Positions 15,005 to 22,449 of a DNA stretch of 64,000 bases are shown piece after piece. The stretch's first letter is position 1. Each line of letters begins with the position of its first letter. The DNA is taken from contig CAWUSW010000037.1 in NCBI GenBank assembly GCA_963925675.1, forward strand, positions 52,748 to 116,747. The letters are read 5' to 3'. The notes under the pieces were generated by a model, which was not told the DNA's origin, searched no databases, and was given only the letters and a program-made list of their open reading frames with translations. This DNA is from Eutrophocola sp963925675 (GTDB lineage Bacteria; Pseudomonadota; Gammaproteobacteria; Pseudomonadales; Pseudohongiellaceae). Position numbers and translations under genes: made by a program.

Positions 15005-17302
15005 ATGCTGAATTTTTCAATTAAAACATTGGTTAATCTGTCTGGCCGCGGACTACTCATGTTGATTGCTGTCTTTTGCGCTTATCCACTGCAGGCACAA
15101 TCTCTGCTTGAATCCCAGGCTGATTTTGACCTGGCAACGGGCAAACTTTGTTTTCCAGTCTCACTCACCGATTCCAATAAGTTGTTCGATGTCTGTTTGC
15201 AATTGGGTAATGACGGAACGGGCTATACTTTTACTGTAGCCAGTGCCAGCAAAAGGATGCAATCCTTGCCTGGTATCGCAGAGTACACCCAGCAGGGTGG
15301 TTTGATAATTCCGCTGGTCAAGTTTAGTAATGGCGCTGTGTTTGCTGATGTAGGATTTCAGGCTTCGCTGAATAGCCGAACATCCGAGGTGTTGTTTACA
15401 GTTTCGGGCGGAGAAAAAATAGCGCTTGATAGCAGTCAATCCATTGCCAGAATATGGAATGACGTATTACTGGATGGCATTCGCAATGATTTTGCCCGAC
15501 CTACCGTACATTCACGCAACCTGTTTCATAGCTCTGCTCTGATGTATGACCTGTGGGCCGCATTTGATGATACTGCGGCCCCATATTTATTAGGCAAAAC
15601 AGTGAATGGATTCTCCTGCCCCTTTGCCGGCATGCCAACACCGTCGGATATTTCCCAGGCAAGGAATGAAGCCATCAGCTTTGCTGCATACCGTTTGTTG
15701 AGCCACCGTTTTGCCAATGCTCCGGGGGCTGTAAAGGTAAGTAAGGAATTTGATAATACCCTCGCGGCACTTGGTTATGACAAAAACTTTTCTTCACAGG
15801 ATTACAGTGCAGGCAGTGCTGCCGCGCTTGGTAATTATCTGGCTCAGTGCATGATTGATTATGGTTTGCAGGATGGTGCCAATGAGCAAAACAGTTATGC
15901 CTTGCAAAATTATGCGCCGGTAAATGAAGCTCTGGCACCAGCACAGAAAGGCAATCCCACTCTTGATGATCCAGATCGCTGGCAACCCTTATCATTTGAT
16001 GAGTTTCGTGACCAGAGTGGCAATATCTTTTTTGGAGAAACACCGGAGTTTGTTGGTCCTGAATGGGGCAGGGTAAATCCTTTCTCTCTTCAGGAGGGCG
16101 ATCTGAATATATACCAGCGCAATGGAAACCAATGGTGGGTTTATCATGATCCTGGTTCTCCACCATTTATTGATGATCAGATTTTTGGTCTTTCTCTGGG
16201 TGAATATTACAAGTGGGGCTTCCAGCTGGTATCGCAATGGTCTTCTCATCTGGACCCGGATGACGGCGTGCTTTGGGATATTTCACCGGCAAGCATCGGT
16301 AATATCCAGGAATTGCCCACCACTGTGTCAGGCTACAAGAATTTTTATAAATTGGAAGAAGGGGGAGACCCTTCTGTGGGCCTTGAAATTAATCCCTATA
16401 CTGGCGAACCCTATCAATCACAATTGGTGCCACGAGGGGATTATGCTCGTGTGCTTGCTGAGTTCTGGGCTGATGGGCCTGAATCGGAAACACCGCCGGG
16501 TCACTGGTTCACACTGCTGAATTATGTCAGTGACCATCCCTTGCTGGAAAAACGCTTCAAGGGGGAGGGAGCCATTCTTGATGATCTGGAATGGGATGTT
16601 AAAGGCTATTTTGCTATGGGTGGCGCCATGCATGACTCGGCAATAACTGCCTGGGGAATAAAGGGCTGGTATGACTATATCAGGCCGATTTCCGCAATTC
16701 GTTATATGGCAGAACGTGGGCAAAGCTCGGATATGAACGGAATCAATTATGACCCTGAAGGAATACAGTTAATCCCAGGTTTTATTGAGCAGGTTCAGGC
16801 AGGTGATTCACTGGCCGGTAGCAATGATGAAAATATTGGCAAAATAAAACTATATGCCTGGCGCGGCCCTGATTTTGTTCCGGACCCGGAAACCGATTAT
16901 GCCCGGGTTGGCTGGATACTTGCCGAAGAATGGTGGCCATATCAGCGTCCTTCGTTTGTGACTCCGCCGTTCGCAGGTTATATATCGGGACACAGTACTT
17001 TTTCCCGCTCAGCTGCTCACGTGATGACTTTACTCACAGGTGATGAATATTTTCCAGGTGGAATGGGGGAATTCATTGCTCAGAAAAATAAATTCCTGGT
17101 ATTCGAGGAAGGCCCCAGTGTCGATGTGGTTCTGCAATGGGCTACTTATGAAGATGCATCTGATCAAACCAGCCTGTCGCGAATATGGGGAGGCATACAC
17201 CCGCCTGCCGATGATATTCCTGGTCGCCGCATTGGCGATATTGTGGGACCGGAAGCGTTTAACTGGGCGGAGCGTTATTTCGATGGCAGTAATATTCAGT
17301 AA
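15005..17302 (+). CDS. Secreted vanadium-dependent haloperoxidase-type protein (PAP2 superfamily)
   Basis: A 765-residue exported protein. The C-terminal half has the whole vanadate/phosphate-binding constellation of vanadium haloperoxidases: K553 and R560 seven apart in AWGIKGWYDYIRP, S661-G662-H663 in YISGHSTFSR, and R726 with H732 in SRIWGGIHPP (numbering from the ATG at 15005). The spacings K+7R and R+6H equal those of the fungal chloroperoxidase as I know it. Such enzymes oxidise halides with H2O2; the same fold also gives acid phosphatases, so activity must be tested. The N-terminal ~130 residues form an extra beta-rich domain of unknown type. ATG at 15005 follows AAGGGA; an ATG at 14987 is also in frame. 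The next gene is a frameshifted FecR protein after a 533-bp gap. Confidence 0.83.
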   Translation: MLNFSIKTLVNLSGRGLLMLIAVFCAYPLQAQSLLESQADFDLATGKLCFPVSLTDSNKLFDVCLQLGNDGTGYTFTVASASKRMQSLPGIAEYTQQGGLIIPLVKFSNGAVFADVGFQASLNSRTSEVLFTVSGGEKIALDSSQSIARIWNDVLLDGIRNDFARPTVHSRNLFHSSALMYDLWAAFDDTAAPYLLGKTVNGFSCPFAGMPTPSDISQARNEAISFAAYRLLSHRFANAPGAVKVSKEFDNTLAALGYDKNFSSQDYSAGSAAALGNYLAQCMIDYGLQDGANEQNSYALQNYAPVNEALAPAQKGNPTLDDPDRWQPLSFDEFRDQSGNIFFGETPEFVGPEWGRVNPFSLQEGDLNIYQRNGNQWWVYHDPGSPPFIDDQIFGLSLGEYYKWGFQLVSQWSSHLDPDDGVLWDISPASIGNIQELPTTVSGYKNFYKLEEGGDPSVGLEINPYTGEPYQSQLVPRGDYARVLAEFWADGPESETPPGHWFTLLNYVSDHPLLEKRFKGEGAILDDLEWDVKGYFAMGGAMHDSAITAWGIKGWYDYIRPISAIRYMAERGQSSDMNGINYDPEGIQLIPGFIEQVQAGDSLAGSNDENIGKIKLYAWRGPDFVPDPETDYARVGWILAEEWWPYQRPSFVTPPFAGYISGHSTFSRSAAHVMTLLTGDEYFPGGMGEFIAQKNKFLVFEEGPSVDVVLQWATYEDASDQTSLSRIWGGIHPPADDIPGRRIGDIVGPEAFNWAERYFDGSNIQ

Positions 17303-17835
17303 GCATTTGTTGGAAGTATATGACCAGAGGCTAAATCAAAGCATCTGTAAACCTTATCAGTCACAGATCTGCACTGGATTTTGACTTTTCTGACCTCCAG
17401 GGCTGCCTGACAGGCAGTTTGCCTATTCTTTAAAACTTAATATAGTTCTCATCTCCCTGGACATATTGCGGGATCCCCGCCAACACCTATAGTTTATAAA
17501 TCGCTTTAATAAATAGCAATAACATACTGATATTATTGATTATAAAATAATAATATTTCTTGCTTTAGCTTGAGTCTGAGTAAATTGATTTGTGTCACAA
17601 AAGTGTGAAATTGTCGCGCTACATATTAGGAATGTTCAAATAAGTAGCTGATATTTTAATAATTATGTTTAATAATCAGATTCCCCTTAAGGAATTTAGT
17701 GGACTTTCACTTCCAAGGGATGGTGTGGCTACCGAAGTACTCAAGTGATTTGGCCAGATGAAAGCAGTATTAAGAAAATGTACATACTACTTATATTCTT
17801 CAAAATACTGAGTTAAAACTCAAGGTAGAAACAAA
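17303..17835. other. Long AT-rich intergenic region
   Basis: 533 bp between the haloperoxidase-like gene and the FecR-domain gene. Very AT-rich from 17440 to 17700. At 17400-17424 the GCCTGACAGGC segment gives a weak hairpin that could end the upstream transcript. At about 17685-17760 a more GC-balanced block (CCTTAAGG palindrome, then GGATGGTGTGGCTACCG) looks like a leader but matches no riboswitch class I recognise. No coding frame seen. Confidence 0.5.
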
Positions 17836-18087
17836 ATGAAGTTCAGCACCATTCCTCATTTCTTCGGTTTGTCTTTAGTGCTATTCATGGTGCTTTGGGC
17901 AGATGCCACTATTGCCCAGAATACAGAGTCTATTGGAACAGTCCTGGTCACCAGGGGGCAGGTACAGGCGGTTAATGCTGATGGGCAGTCGCGTCAGTTA
18001 CTTAGACGCTCGAAGATTTTCGTTGAAGATACCATGTTACCAGTCCTGCAGGTTTTGCTCAAATCAGACTGGTTGATTCCGCAATAA
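17836..18087 (+). CDS. FecR-domain secreted protein, 5' fragment of a frameshifted gene
   Basis: The first 65 or so residues carry a signal peptide (to about TIAQ) and the start of a FecR domain (IGTVLVTRGQVQAVNADGQSR...RSKIFVEDT). After codon ACC at 18031 the frame runs out of homology and stops at 18085-18087. The expected FecR continuation (TSPAGFAQIRLVDSAIIALK) is present in the +3 frame from CAT at 18033, so one base, most simply a C in ACC(C)AT, is missing. The reading therefore continues into the frame ending at 20045. Confidence 0.75.
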   Translation: MKFSTIPHFFGLSLVLFMVLWADATIAQNTESIGTVLVTRGQVQAVNADGQSRQLLRRSKIFVEDTMLPVLQVLLKSDWLIPQ

Positions 18088-18167
18088 TTGCTCTCAAGGA
18101 AAACTCCGAATTCCAGTTCAATGCATATAGCTATGATGGCGACGGCGGAGAATCTGATCGGGCAATT

Positions 18168-20045
18168 ATGAATTTGGTGCGCGGCGGATTCAGAACGATC
18201 GATGGATTTATTGGTGGAGATGATAACGATGAGTATCGCGTAGATACTCAATTTGCATCCATTGGTGTTCGCGGTACCACACATGAAGCCGTAATAGATG
18301 AAGTGCAAGATGCACTTTACACCGGGGTTTATGATGGCAGTACCACTGTATCCAATAATGAGGGAAGTATTGAGCTAGGTTTGGGGGCAGATTTTGACTT
18401 TAGCCGCACTGACAGAGGGCGGGCACCTGAAGGACTTCCATCAATACCCGTTCAGCTGGGTAATTTAAACTTGAATGCTGGTGTTGCCAGTGCTGAGGAA
18501 GATGATTCTCAATCTGACAATAGTCCTGAAAACGGTGATGAAGAGCAAGAAGTAGCTGATTCAAATGATGGAGGGAATCAGGAAGATAACGCTTTAGCCA
18601 GCAATCCTGCAGTGAATAATAATGATTCACAGTTAATAGCTGCGTTGACTCGTTTAAGTGAGTCAGCAGATGAAAACCCCAACCTGACTGACAATCTGGT
18701 TAATAACCCTGCTTTGGCATCTCTCTATCCGCTTTACCAGACAAGCAGGCAAGTCAATCCAGATAGTGATGAAAATACTGATGATATTGATCTGACAGAT
18801 GGGAATGCAACTTTTGTAGCGTTAAATGTCACCAGTGAAAATAGAAATACTGTTCCAACTTCTCCTCAAGGTTCAAATGCCACGAATATTGAGACACAAA
18901 TTAATCCAGCCAATAATATTAAGGATCTTCAGAATCTTCAAGAAACCACGGCCGTTGAAGTAAAGGGAGTAGAGGATTTTGAGTCTGGAGTATTTTCTCT
19001 CGTTGAATCTGAAAATGATGATGAAGAGCCTGAAGTAGAAGAGCCTGAAGTAGAAGAGACTGATGATAGTGATGATGACAGAGGTCATGGCAATGATGCT
19101 GATCGGGTAGATGAAGATAATCCTGGAAAAGGTAAAGGCCCCGATCCAGATAAAGAAACTGGTCCAGACCCAGATAAGGGGAAAGGAAACTCAGGTAGTG
19201 ACGATAGTCCTAACGAAAATGATGGCCGGATCAGTGGCAACCCCGATCTCACTGTCGCCGAATGTTTAGCAAATCCTTCCTGTGTACTTGTAGAAGACAC
19301 AAGTAATGGCAATGGAAATAGCAACGGCAACGGCAATAATGCCAGCAATCTGACACAGTCAGGGGAGAGTTTGATCCATAATCTACTCATTAGTGGCAGT
19401 GAACTGATTAACGATTCTGTTGACCAGGTGAAGTCAGGGAGTGTTGATGACAACAGCGTTCTTGTTACCTCCGTTTTTTCAGATGCTGAAGGTGGCATTG
19501 ATTCATCAGCGAGTGTAGGTGAGCTTACAATTAACTGGGGATACTGGAGTCTGCCGGGACTGCTTTCAAGTGATCAGGAATTCAGTCGTCAGGAGTTTCA
19601 GAGAGTTTACCTGGCAGTTGTGGATCCAGCCGACATGGATGCTCTGAAGTCTACCTCCGCAAACTGGTCCTACAATTCAGTTACTGACCAGTTTACTGGC
19701 TCTGGCTCTGCCGGAACCATGACTGATCTCAATGTAGGGTTTGATGTAGATTTGAATTCCGGAGCAATTAGCAAGGGTAGCTTTAGTGCTGAGGTGGGCT
19801 ATGGTGAAGAACTCTGGTCTATGAATTTTACAGGTAAGGTAAATGGCGCCAGTGCCAGTATGAATAATTTCAGTGATTCGGTGGTAATCACTCCAGCGGG
19901 AATCTCTCAGGGTATACAGGGTGAATTGGGTGGCGTCTTTACTGGCGCAGGTAACACCAATGGTTTTGTTACTGGTTTTTCGCTGAGCAATGGTAGTAAT
20001 GCCGTACTGGGTGGTTTGGGTCTGTTGGAAGGAGCTGCGCAGTAA
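18168..20045 (+). CDS. FecR-domain secreted protein, main part (3' fragment of the frameshifted gene)
   Basis: Continuation of the FecR domain (MNLVRGGFRTIDG...VDTQFASIGVRGTTHE). Next comes a long disordered acidic region (~residues 110-330) with Asn/Asp/Glu-rich stretches, EEPEVEEPEVEETDD repeats, DPDKETGPDPDKGKG and a Gly-Asn run NGNGNSNGNGN. The last ~190 residues are a Gly/Ser-rich beta domain (NFTGKVNGASASMNNFSD, GELGGVFTGAGNTNGFVTGFSLSNG) that resembles the small barrel of transferrin-binding-protein-like and FecR-barrel proteins. True coding starts upstream in the same frame at about 18033; ATG at 18168 is only the first Met. With the frameshift corrected the product would be ~736 aa. 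Probably surface or periplasmic; function unknown. Confidence 0.72.
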   Translation: MNLVRGGFRTIDGFIGGDDNDEYRVDTQFASIGVRGTTHEAVIDEVQDALYTGVYDGSTTVSNNEGSIELGLGADFDFSRTDRGRAPEGLPSIPVQLGNLNLNAGVASAEEDDSQSDNSPENGDEEQEVADSNDGGNQEDNALASNPAVNNNDSQLIAALTRLSESADENPNLTDNLVNNPALASLYPLYQTSRQVNPDSDENTDDIDLTDGNATFVALNVTSENRNTVPTSPQGSNATNIETQINPANNIKDLQNLQETTAVEVKGVEDFESGVFSLVESENDDEEPEVEEPEVEETDDSDDDRGHGNDADRVDEDNPGKGKGPDPDKETGPDPDKGKGNSGSDDSPNENDGRISGNPDLTVAECLANPSCVLVEDTSNGNGNSNGNGNNASNLTQSGESLIHNLLISGSELINDSVDQVKSGSVDDNSVLVTSVFSDAEGGIDSSASVGELTINWGYWSLPGLLSSDQEFSRQEFQRVYLAVVDPADMDALKSTSANWSYNSVTDQFTGSGSAGTMTDLNVGFDVDLNSGAISKGSFSAEVGYGEELWSMNFTGKVNGASASMNNFSDSVVITPAGISQGIQGELGGVFTGAGNTNGFVTGFSLSNGSNAVLGGLGLLEGAAQ

Positions 20046-20072
20046 AGCACTTACATTGAATGACTGATAATA

Positions 20073-20101
20073 AACACCCGGGCTTACTCGGGTGTTTTTT
20101 T
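20073..20101. terminator. Rho-independent terminator
   Basis: AACACCCGGGCTTACTCGGG then TGTTTTTTT: stem ACACCCG/CGGGTGT with a T-run, 28 bp after the FecR gene stop. The A-rich flank also allows use by the convergent xthA transcript. Confidence 0.88.
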
Positions 20102-20133
20102 ATGTGCAAATTAATAGTTAACCAGGAAGGGAG

Positions 20134-20898
20134 TCAGTCAGACAATTCCAGCAGGACAGGGCAATGATCCGAGCCCAGTATCTGATTGTGAATTTCCGCT
20201 TTTTTTATTTTATCGCACAATGATGCTGAACTGAGAAAGTAGTCAATGCGCCAGCCCACGTTTTTCTCTCTTGCACCGGCTCGATAGGACCACCAGCTAT
20301 ACTTGATGGTGTCCGGGTGCAGATGCCTGAATGTATCAATAAAATTTGCTGCGACCAGCTTATCGAGCCCATCTATTTCCTTTTGCGTGTAACCGGCAGT
20401 TTTGTTGTAGTTGGGTTTTGGTCGAGCCAGGTCAATGTCTTTGTGGGCGACGTTAAGGTCACCACATACCACGACAGGTTTGGTTTTTTCAAGATTTTGT
20501 AGATAGGACAGAAATTCTTTATCCCATTGCTGGCGATATTCAAGACGGCGTAGGCCATTACCTGAATTAGGGGTATACACAGTCACTAAAAAGAAATCAG
20601 GATATTCTGCGCAAATGACCCTTCCTTCCTGGTCATGTTCCTCAATGCCCAGATCACAGCTTACAGAAACCGGTTCTATTGAAGTGAGAATTGCGGTTCC
20701 GGAATACCCTTTTCGTACCGCTGAATTGGGGAAGATATGAAAACCTTCCAGGCCTTCCAGCGCGGTGATCACCTGATCATCCTGCGCCTTGGTTTCCTGC
20801 AGGCAAATCACATCACAATTTAAGTCCTGAATAAGTGGAACAAAGCCTTTGGCAACTGCTGCCCTTATGCCATTCACATTCCAGGAAAGTAAGCGCAT
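20134..20898 (-). CDS. xthA: Exodeoxyribonuclease III (AP endonuclease)
   Basis: Class II AP endonuclease and 3'-phosphatase/exonuclease of the EEP (exonuclease-endonuclease-phosphatase) fold for base excision repair in the cytosol. Seen in order: LLSWNVNGIRA (metal Asn), CLQETKAQ (metal Glu), YTPNSG, CGDLNVAHKDIDL (catalytic Asp/Asn), WRIDYFL, and GSDHCPV at the C-terminus (catalytic Asp-His). At 254 aa it belongs to the ExoA-type branch. It is followed, in transcription order, only by the FecR terminator. The HtrA-like gene begins 13 bp from its start but reads in the same direction and lies upstream, so the two may be co-transcribed. Confidence 0.94.
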   Translation of the reverse strand: MRLLSWNVNGIRAAVAKGFVPLIQDLNCDVICLQETKAQDDQVITALEGLEGFHIFPNSAVRKGYSGTAILTSIEPVSVSCDLGIEEHDQEGRVICAEYPDFFLVTVYTPNSGNGLRRLEYRQQWDKEFLSYLQNLEKTKPVVVCGDLNVAHKDIDLARPKPNYNKTAGYTQKEIDGLDKLVAANFIDTFRHLHPDTIKYSWWSYRAGAREKNVGWRIDYFLSSASLCDKIKKAEIHNQILGSDHCPVLLELSD

Positions 20899-20911
20899 TT
20901 ATTTCTCCGAT

Positions 20912-21871
20912 TTAATTAAACATATTGTGTGATTGCTGAATGAAGAAACTATTGCGATCGATAGTATCCAGGATGACTTCTTTGGTACTTTCACCGTCAT
21001 TTATGGTCAAGGGGATTCTGCTGCCGGCCTGGCTATAATGCCAGAGTGTTCTGAAAAAACCGGCCATTGATGAAACCGGCTGGCTGGCCACAGAAAGGAT
21101 AACGTCTCCTGTCCGGATGCCGGCATTTGCTGCCGGGGCTCCCATATAAAGTCCTACCACACAAAGTTTGGCCTCATGTTCTTCAACAAGGGTCCCAAGC
21201 CATGGTCTTAAAGGCCCGGGTTTCTGTCCGTTTTCGCTCATGTAATCAAGATAGGAGATGACCAATTCTGTAGGGATAAAAAGATTGCCGGGCACTATAT
21301 CGCCGGTAGGGCCTTTTAATCCAAGAGCAAGTGAGCCAATGCCACACAGTTTTCCTTCCTTGTTTAGAAGTCCTGCCCCGGACCAGTGTTCACATAAGGG
21401 CACGGTATAAAAAGCTTCATCAAGCAGGTATTCCCAGCGACCGGCATATTCTTCCTTGGCAAATACAGCGCCATCCATAGCCTTGCTGTTCTCGCTGGTC
21501 ACGATGCTGATCCTGTCACCAATATTAACGCTAGCGGCGGCATCAGTTTCCAGAAAAGCGCTGCCAAGGGAGGCAGTGGGTCGTATTAATGCGATACCAG
21601 AATCATAGTCATGAGCCAGAATAATGCCTTCTGAAGTCTGCCCTTTGCGATTGCTGATCCATATTTCACTGGCTTCCATCACGGCATAGCCCACAGTCAG
21701 CATGAGGCCATCAGGACTGACCTGAAGAGCATGGCTATTGCGTTCAGTACCCAGCATCTCTGCAGTCATTGCAGTGTCCGGGATGAGGCTGCGAACGGAC
21801 ATCACGGCTTCATTTTTGGGTAATTCAAAAGGAATGATTGTGGCTGACATGAATACAACTATTTTAAGCAT
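20912..21871 (-). CDS. HtrA/DegP-like protein with PDZ domain, catalytic His missing (pseudoprotease)
   Basis: A 319-residue protein with the trypsin-like fold of HtrA followed by one PDZ domain (~residues 220-310: RPWLGTLVEEHEAKLCVVGLYMGAPAANAGIRTGDVILSV). The position of the catalytic His (usually TNxHV) reads LTVGYAV, with no His. The Asp region is kept as DYDSGIALIR and the Ser region as HWSGAGLLN where GNSGGP is usual. It is therefore probably inactive as a protease and might act as a chaperone or adaptor (inference). No convincing signal peptide; the start is uncertain between 21871 and the Met at 21850, and neither has a good SD. It sits directly upstream of xthA on the same strand. 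Confidence 0.72.
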   Translation of the reverse strand: MLKIVVFMSATIIPFELPKNEAVMSVRSLIPDTAMTAEMLGTERNSHALQVSPDGLMLTVGYAVMEASEIWISNRKGQTSEGIILAHDYDSGIALIRPTASLGSAFLETDAAASVNIGDRISIVTSENSKAMDGAVFAKEEYAGRWEYLLDEAFYTVPLCEHWSGAGLLNKEGKLCGIGSLALGLKGPTGDIVPGNLFIPTELVISYLDYMSENGQKPGPLRPWLGTLVEEHEAKLCVVGLYMGAPAANAGIRTGDVILSVASQPVSSMAGFFRTLWHYSQAGSRIPLTINDGESTKEVILDTIDRNSFFIQQSHNMFN

Positions 21872-21942
21872 CTAAGACTGGATAGTAATAAATTTACAGA
21901 AAAAAATCAGGAAGAAATTTGGATTCTGTTAATTGTAATAAA

Positions 21943-22019
21943 TGGCGCTCCGGGCAGGATTCGAACCTGCGACCTGCCCCTTAGGAGGGGGCCACTCTAT
22001 CCAGCTGAGCTACCGGAGC
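21943..22019 (-). tRNA. tRNA-Arg (anticodon CCT)
   Basis: 77-nt cloverleaf on the minus strand: acceptor GCTCCGG/CCGGAGC with discriminator G and encoded CCA, D-arm GCTC...GAG(T), anticodon stem GCCCC/GGGGC with loop CTCCTAA (anticodon CCT, reads AGG), and T-arm GCAGG-TTCGAAT-CCTGC. Two partial copies of the gene lie within 480 bp upstream of it. Confidence 0.95.
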
Positions 22020-22081
22020 GTAACTAAATGCACTGTATTAGCGGCCCGAATGTTACCACACCCTGGGAGCGCTGCGCACTC
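21997..22081 (-). repeat. Tandem duplication unit A: tRNA-Arg 5' part and leader
   Basis: This 85-bp segment (5' end of the intact tRNA-Arg plus upstream sequence through GAGCGCTGCGCAC) recurs with about 85% identity by eye at 22166-22251. Confidence 0.8.
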
Positions 22082-22165
22082 TTGGGGGCATTCCGTTAAA
22101 GCCTTCAGGTGTTTTTAAAGTAGCGGCTGTTAAAGAGAGTATGGTGCTTATTAGCGAGGGTAAAC

Positions 22166-22251
22166 CTATCCAGCTGAGCTACCGGAGCGTAACTAAAGGC
22201 ACGTGTCTTACCGGACGAGAATGTTAGCAGACCCTTGGAGCGCTGCGCACT
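22166..22251 (-). pseudogene. Truncated tRNA-Arg duplicate (5' part only)
   Basis: Carries the first ~27 nt of tRNA-Arg on the minus strand (acceptor 5' strand, D-arm up to GGATAG) and the same leader as the intact gene (TTAGTTACGCTCCGG... context). The anticodon arm, T-arm and 3' end are absent. A relic of a tandem tRNA-Arg copy or of a rearrangement. Confidence 0.75.
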
Positions 22252-22423
22252 TCTAAAGCAGTAGGCCCCTTAAACGGGAATACACATTTTTATTTGCTTG
22301 ATGAAAGCAAGAAAACTTCGTTAAGGTTTCAATATGGAGGGAAGTGATACCGGCCCAAAATCATAGATTTTGCGCGTTTCTGACATATGACGCTATCGCG
22401 TCATGAACAACATGGCAGTTTAC

Positions 22424-22439
22424 CCTGCCCGGAGCGCCA
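22424..22439 (+). repeat. Inverted 16-bp copy of the tRNA-Arg 3' end
   Basis: CCTGCCCGGAGCGCCA is an exact match to the last 16 nt of tRNA-Arg (T-arm 3' side, acceptor and CCA) but lies on the plus strand. The preceding GGCAGTTTAC resembles a decayed T-arm. It lies 10 bp downstream of the selO stop. Confidence 0.8.
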
Positions 22440-22449
22440 AACCCTTATC

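Larger units (their letters stand above)
22020..22449. other. tRNA-Arg upstream region with tRNA fragments and hairpins
   Basis: 430 bp between tRNA-Arg and selO. Contents: the truncated duplicate at 22166-22251; three perfect hairpins, namely TTGCTT/AAGCAA at 22293-22309, CAAAATC/GATTTTG at 22356-22372 and ATGACGC/GCGTCAT at 22387-22404; and a 16-bp copy of the tRNA 3' end in inverted orientation at 22424-22439. The last hairpin lies 46 bp past the selO stop and may terminate it, although it lacks a T-tract. No coding frame. Confidence 0.65.

Noticed and set aside
15675..16166. Minus-strand open frame of 163 codons inside the haloperoxidase-like gene
   Set aside because: Composition is His/Gln/Pro-rich as expected for an antisense frame; no homology or start signal.
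17685..17800. Leader before the FecR gene considered as a c-di-GMP or other riboswitch
   Set aside because: GGCTACCG and neighbouring bases do not match the class I core order and no second conserved stem was found.
18031..18037. Programmed -1 frameshift in the FecR gene
   Set aside because: No X-XXY-YYZ slippery sequence and no following stem-loop; a single-base deletion or error is simpler.
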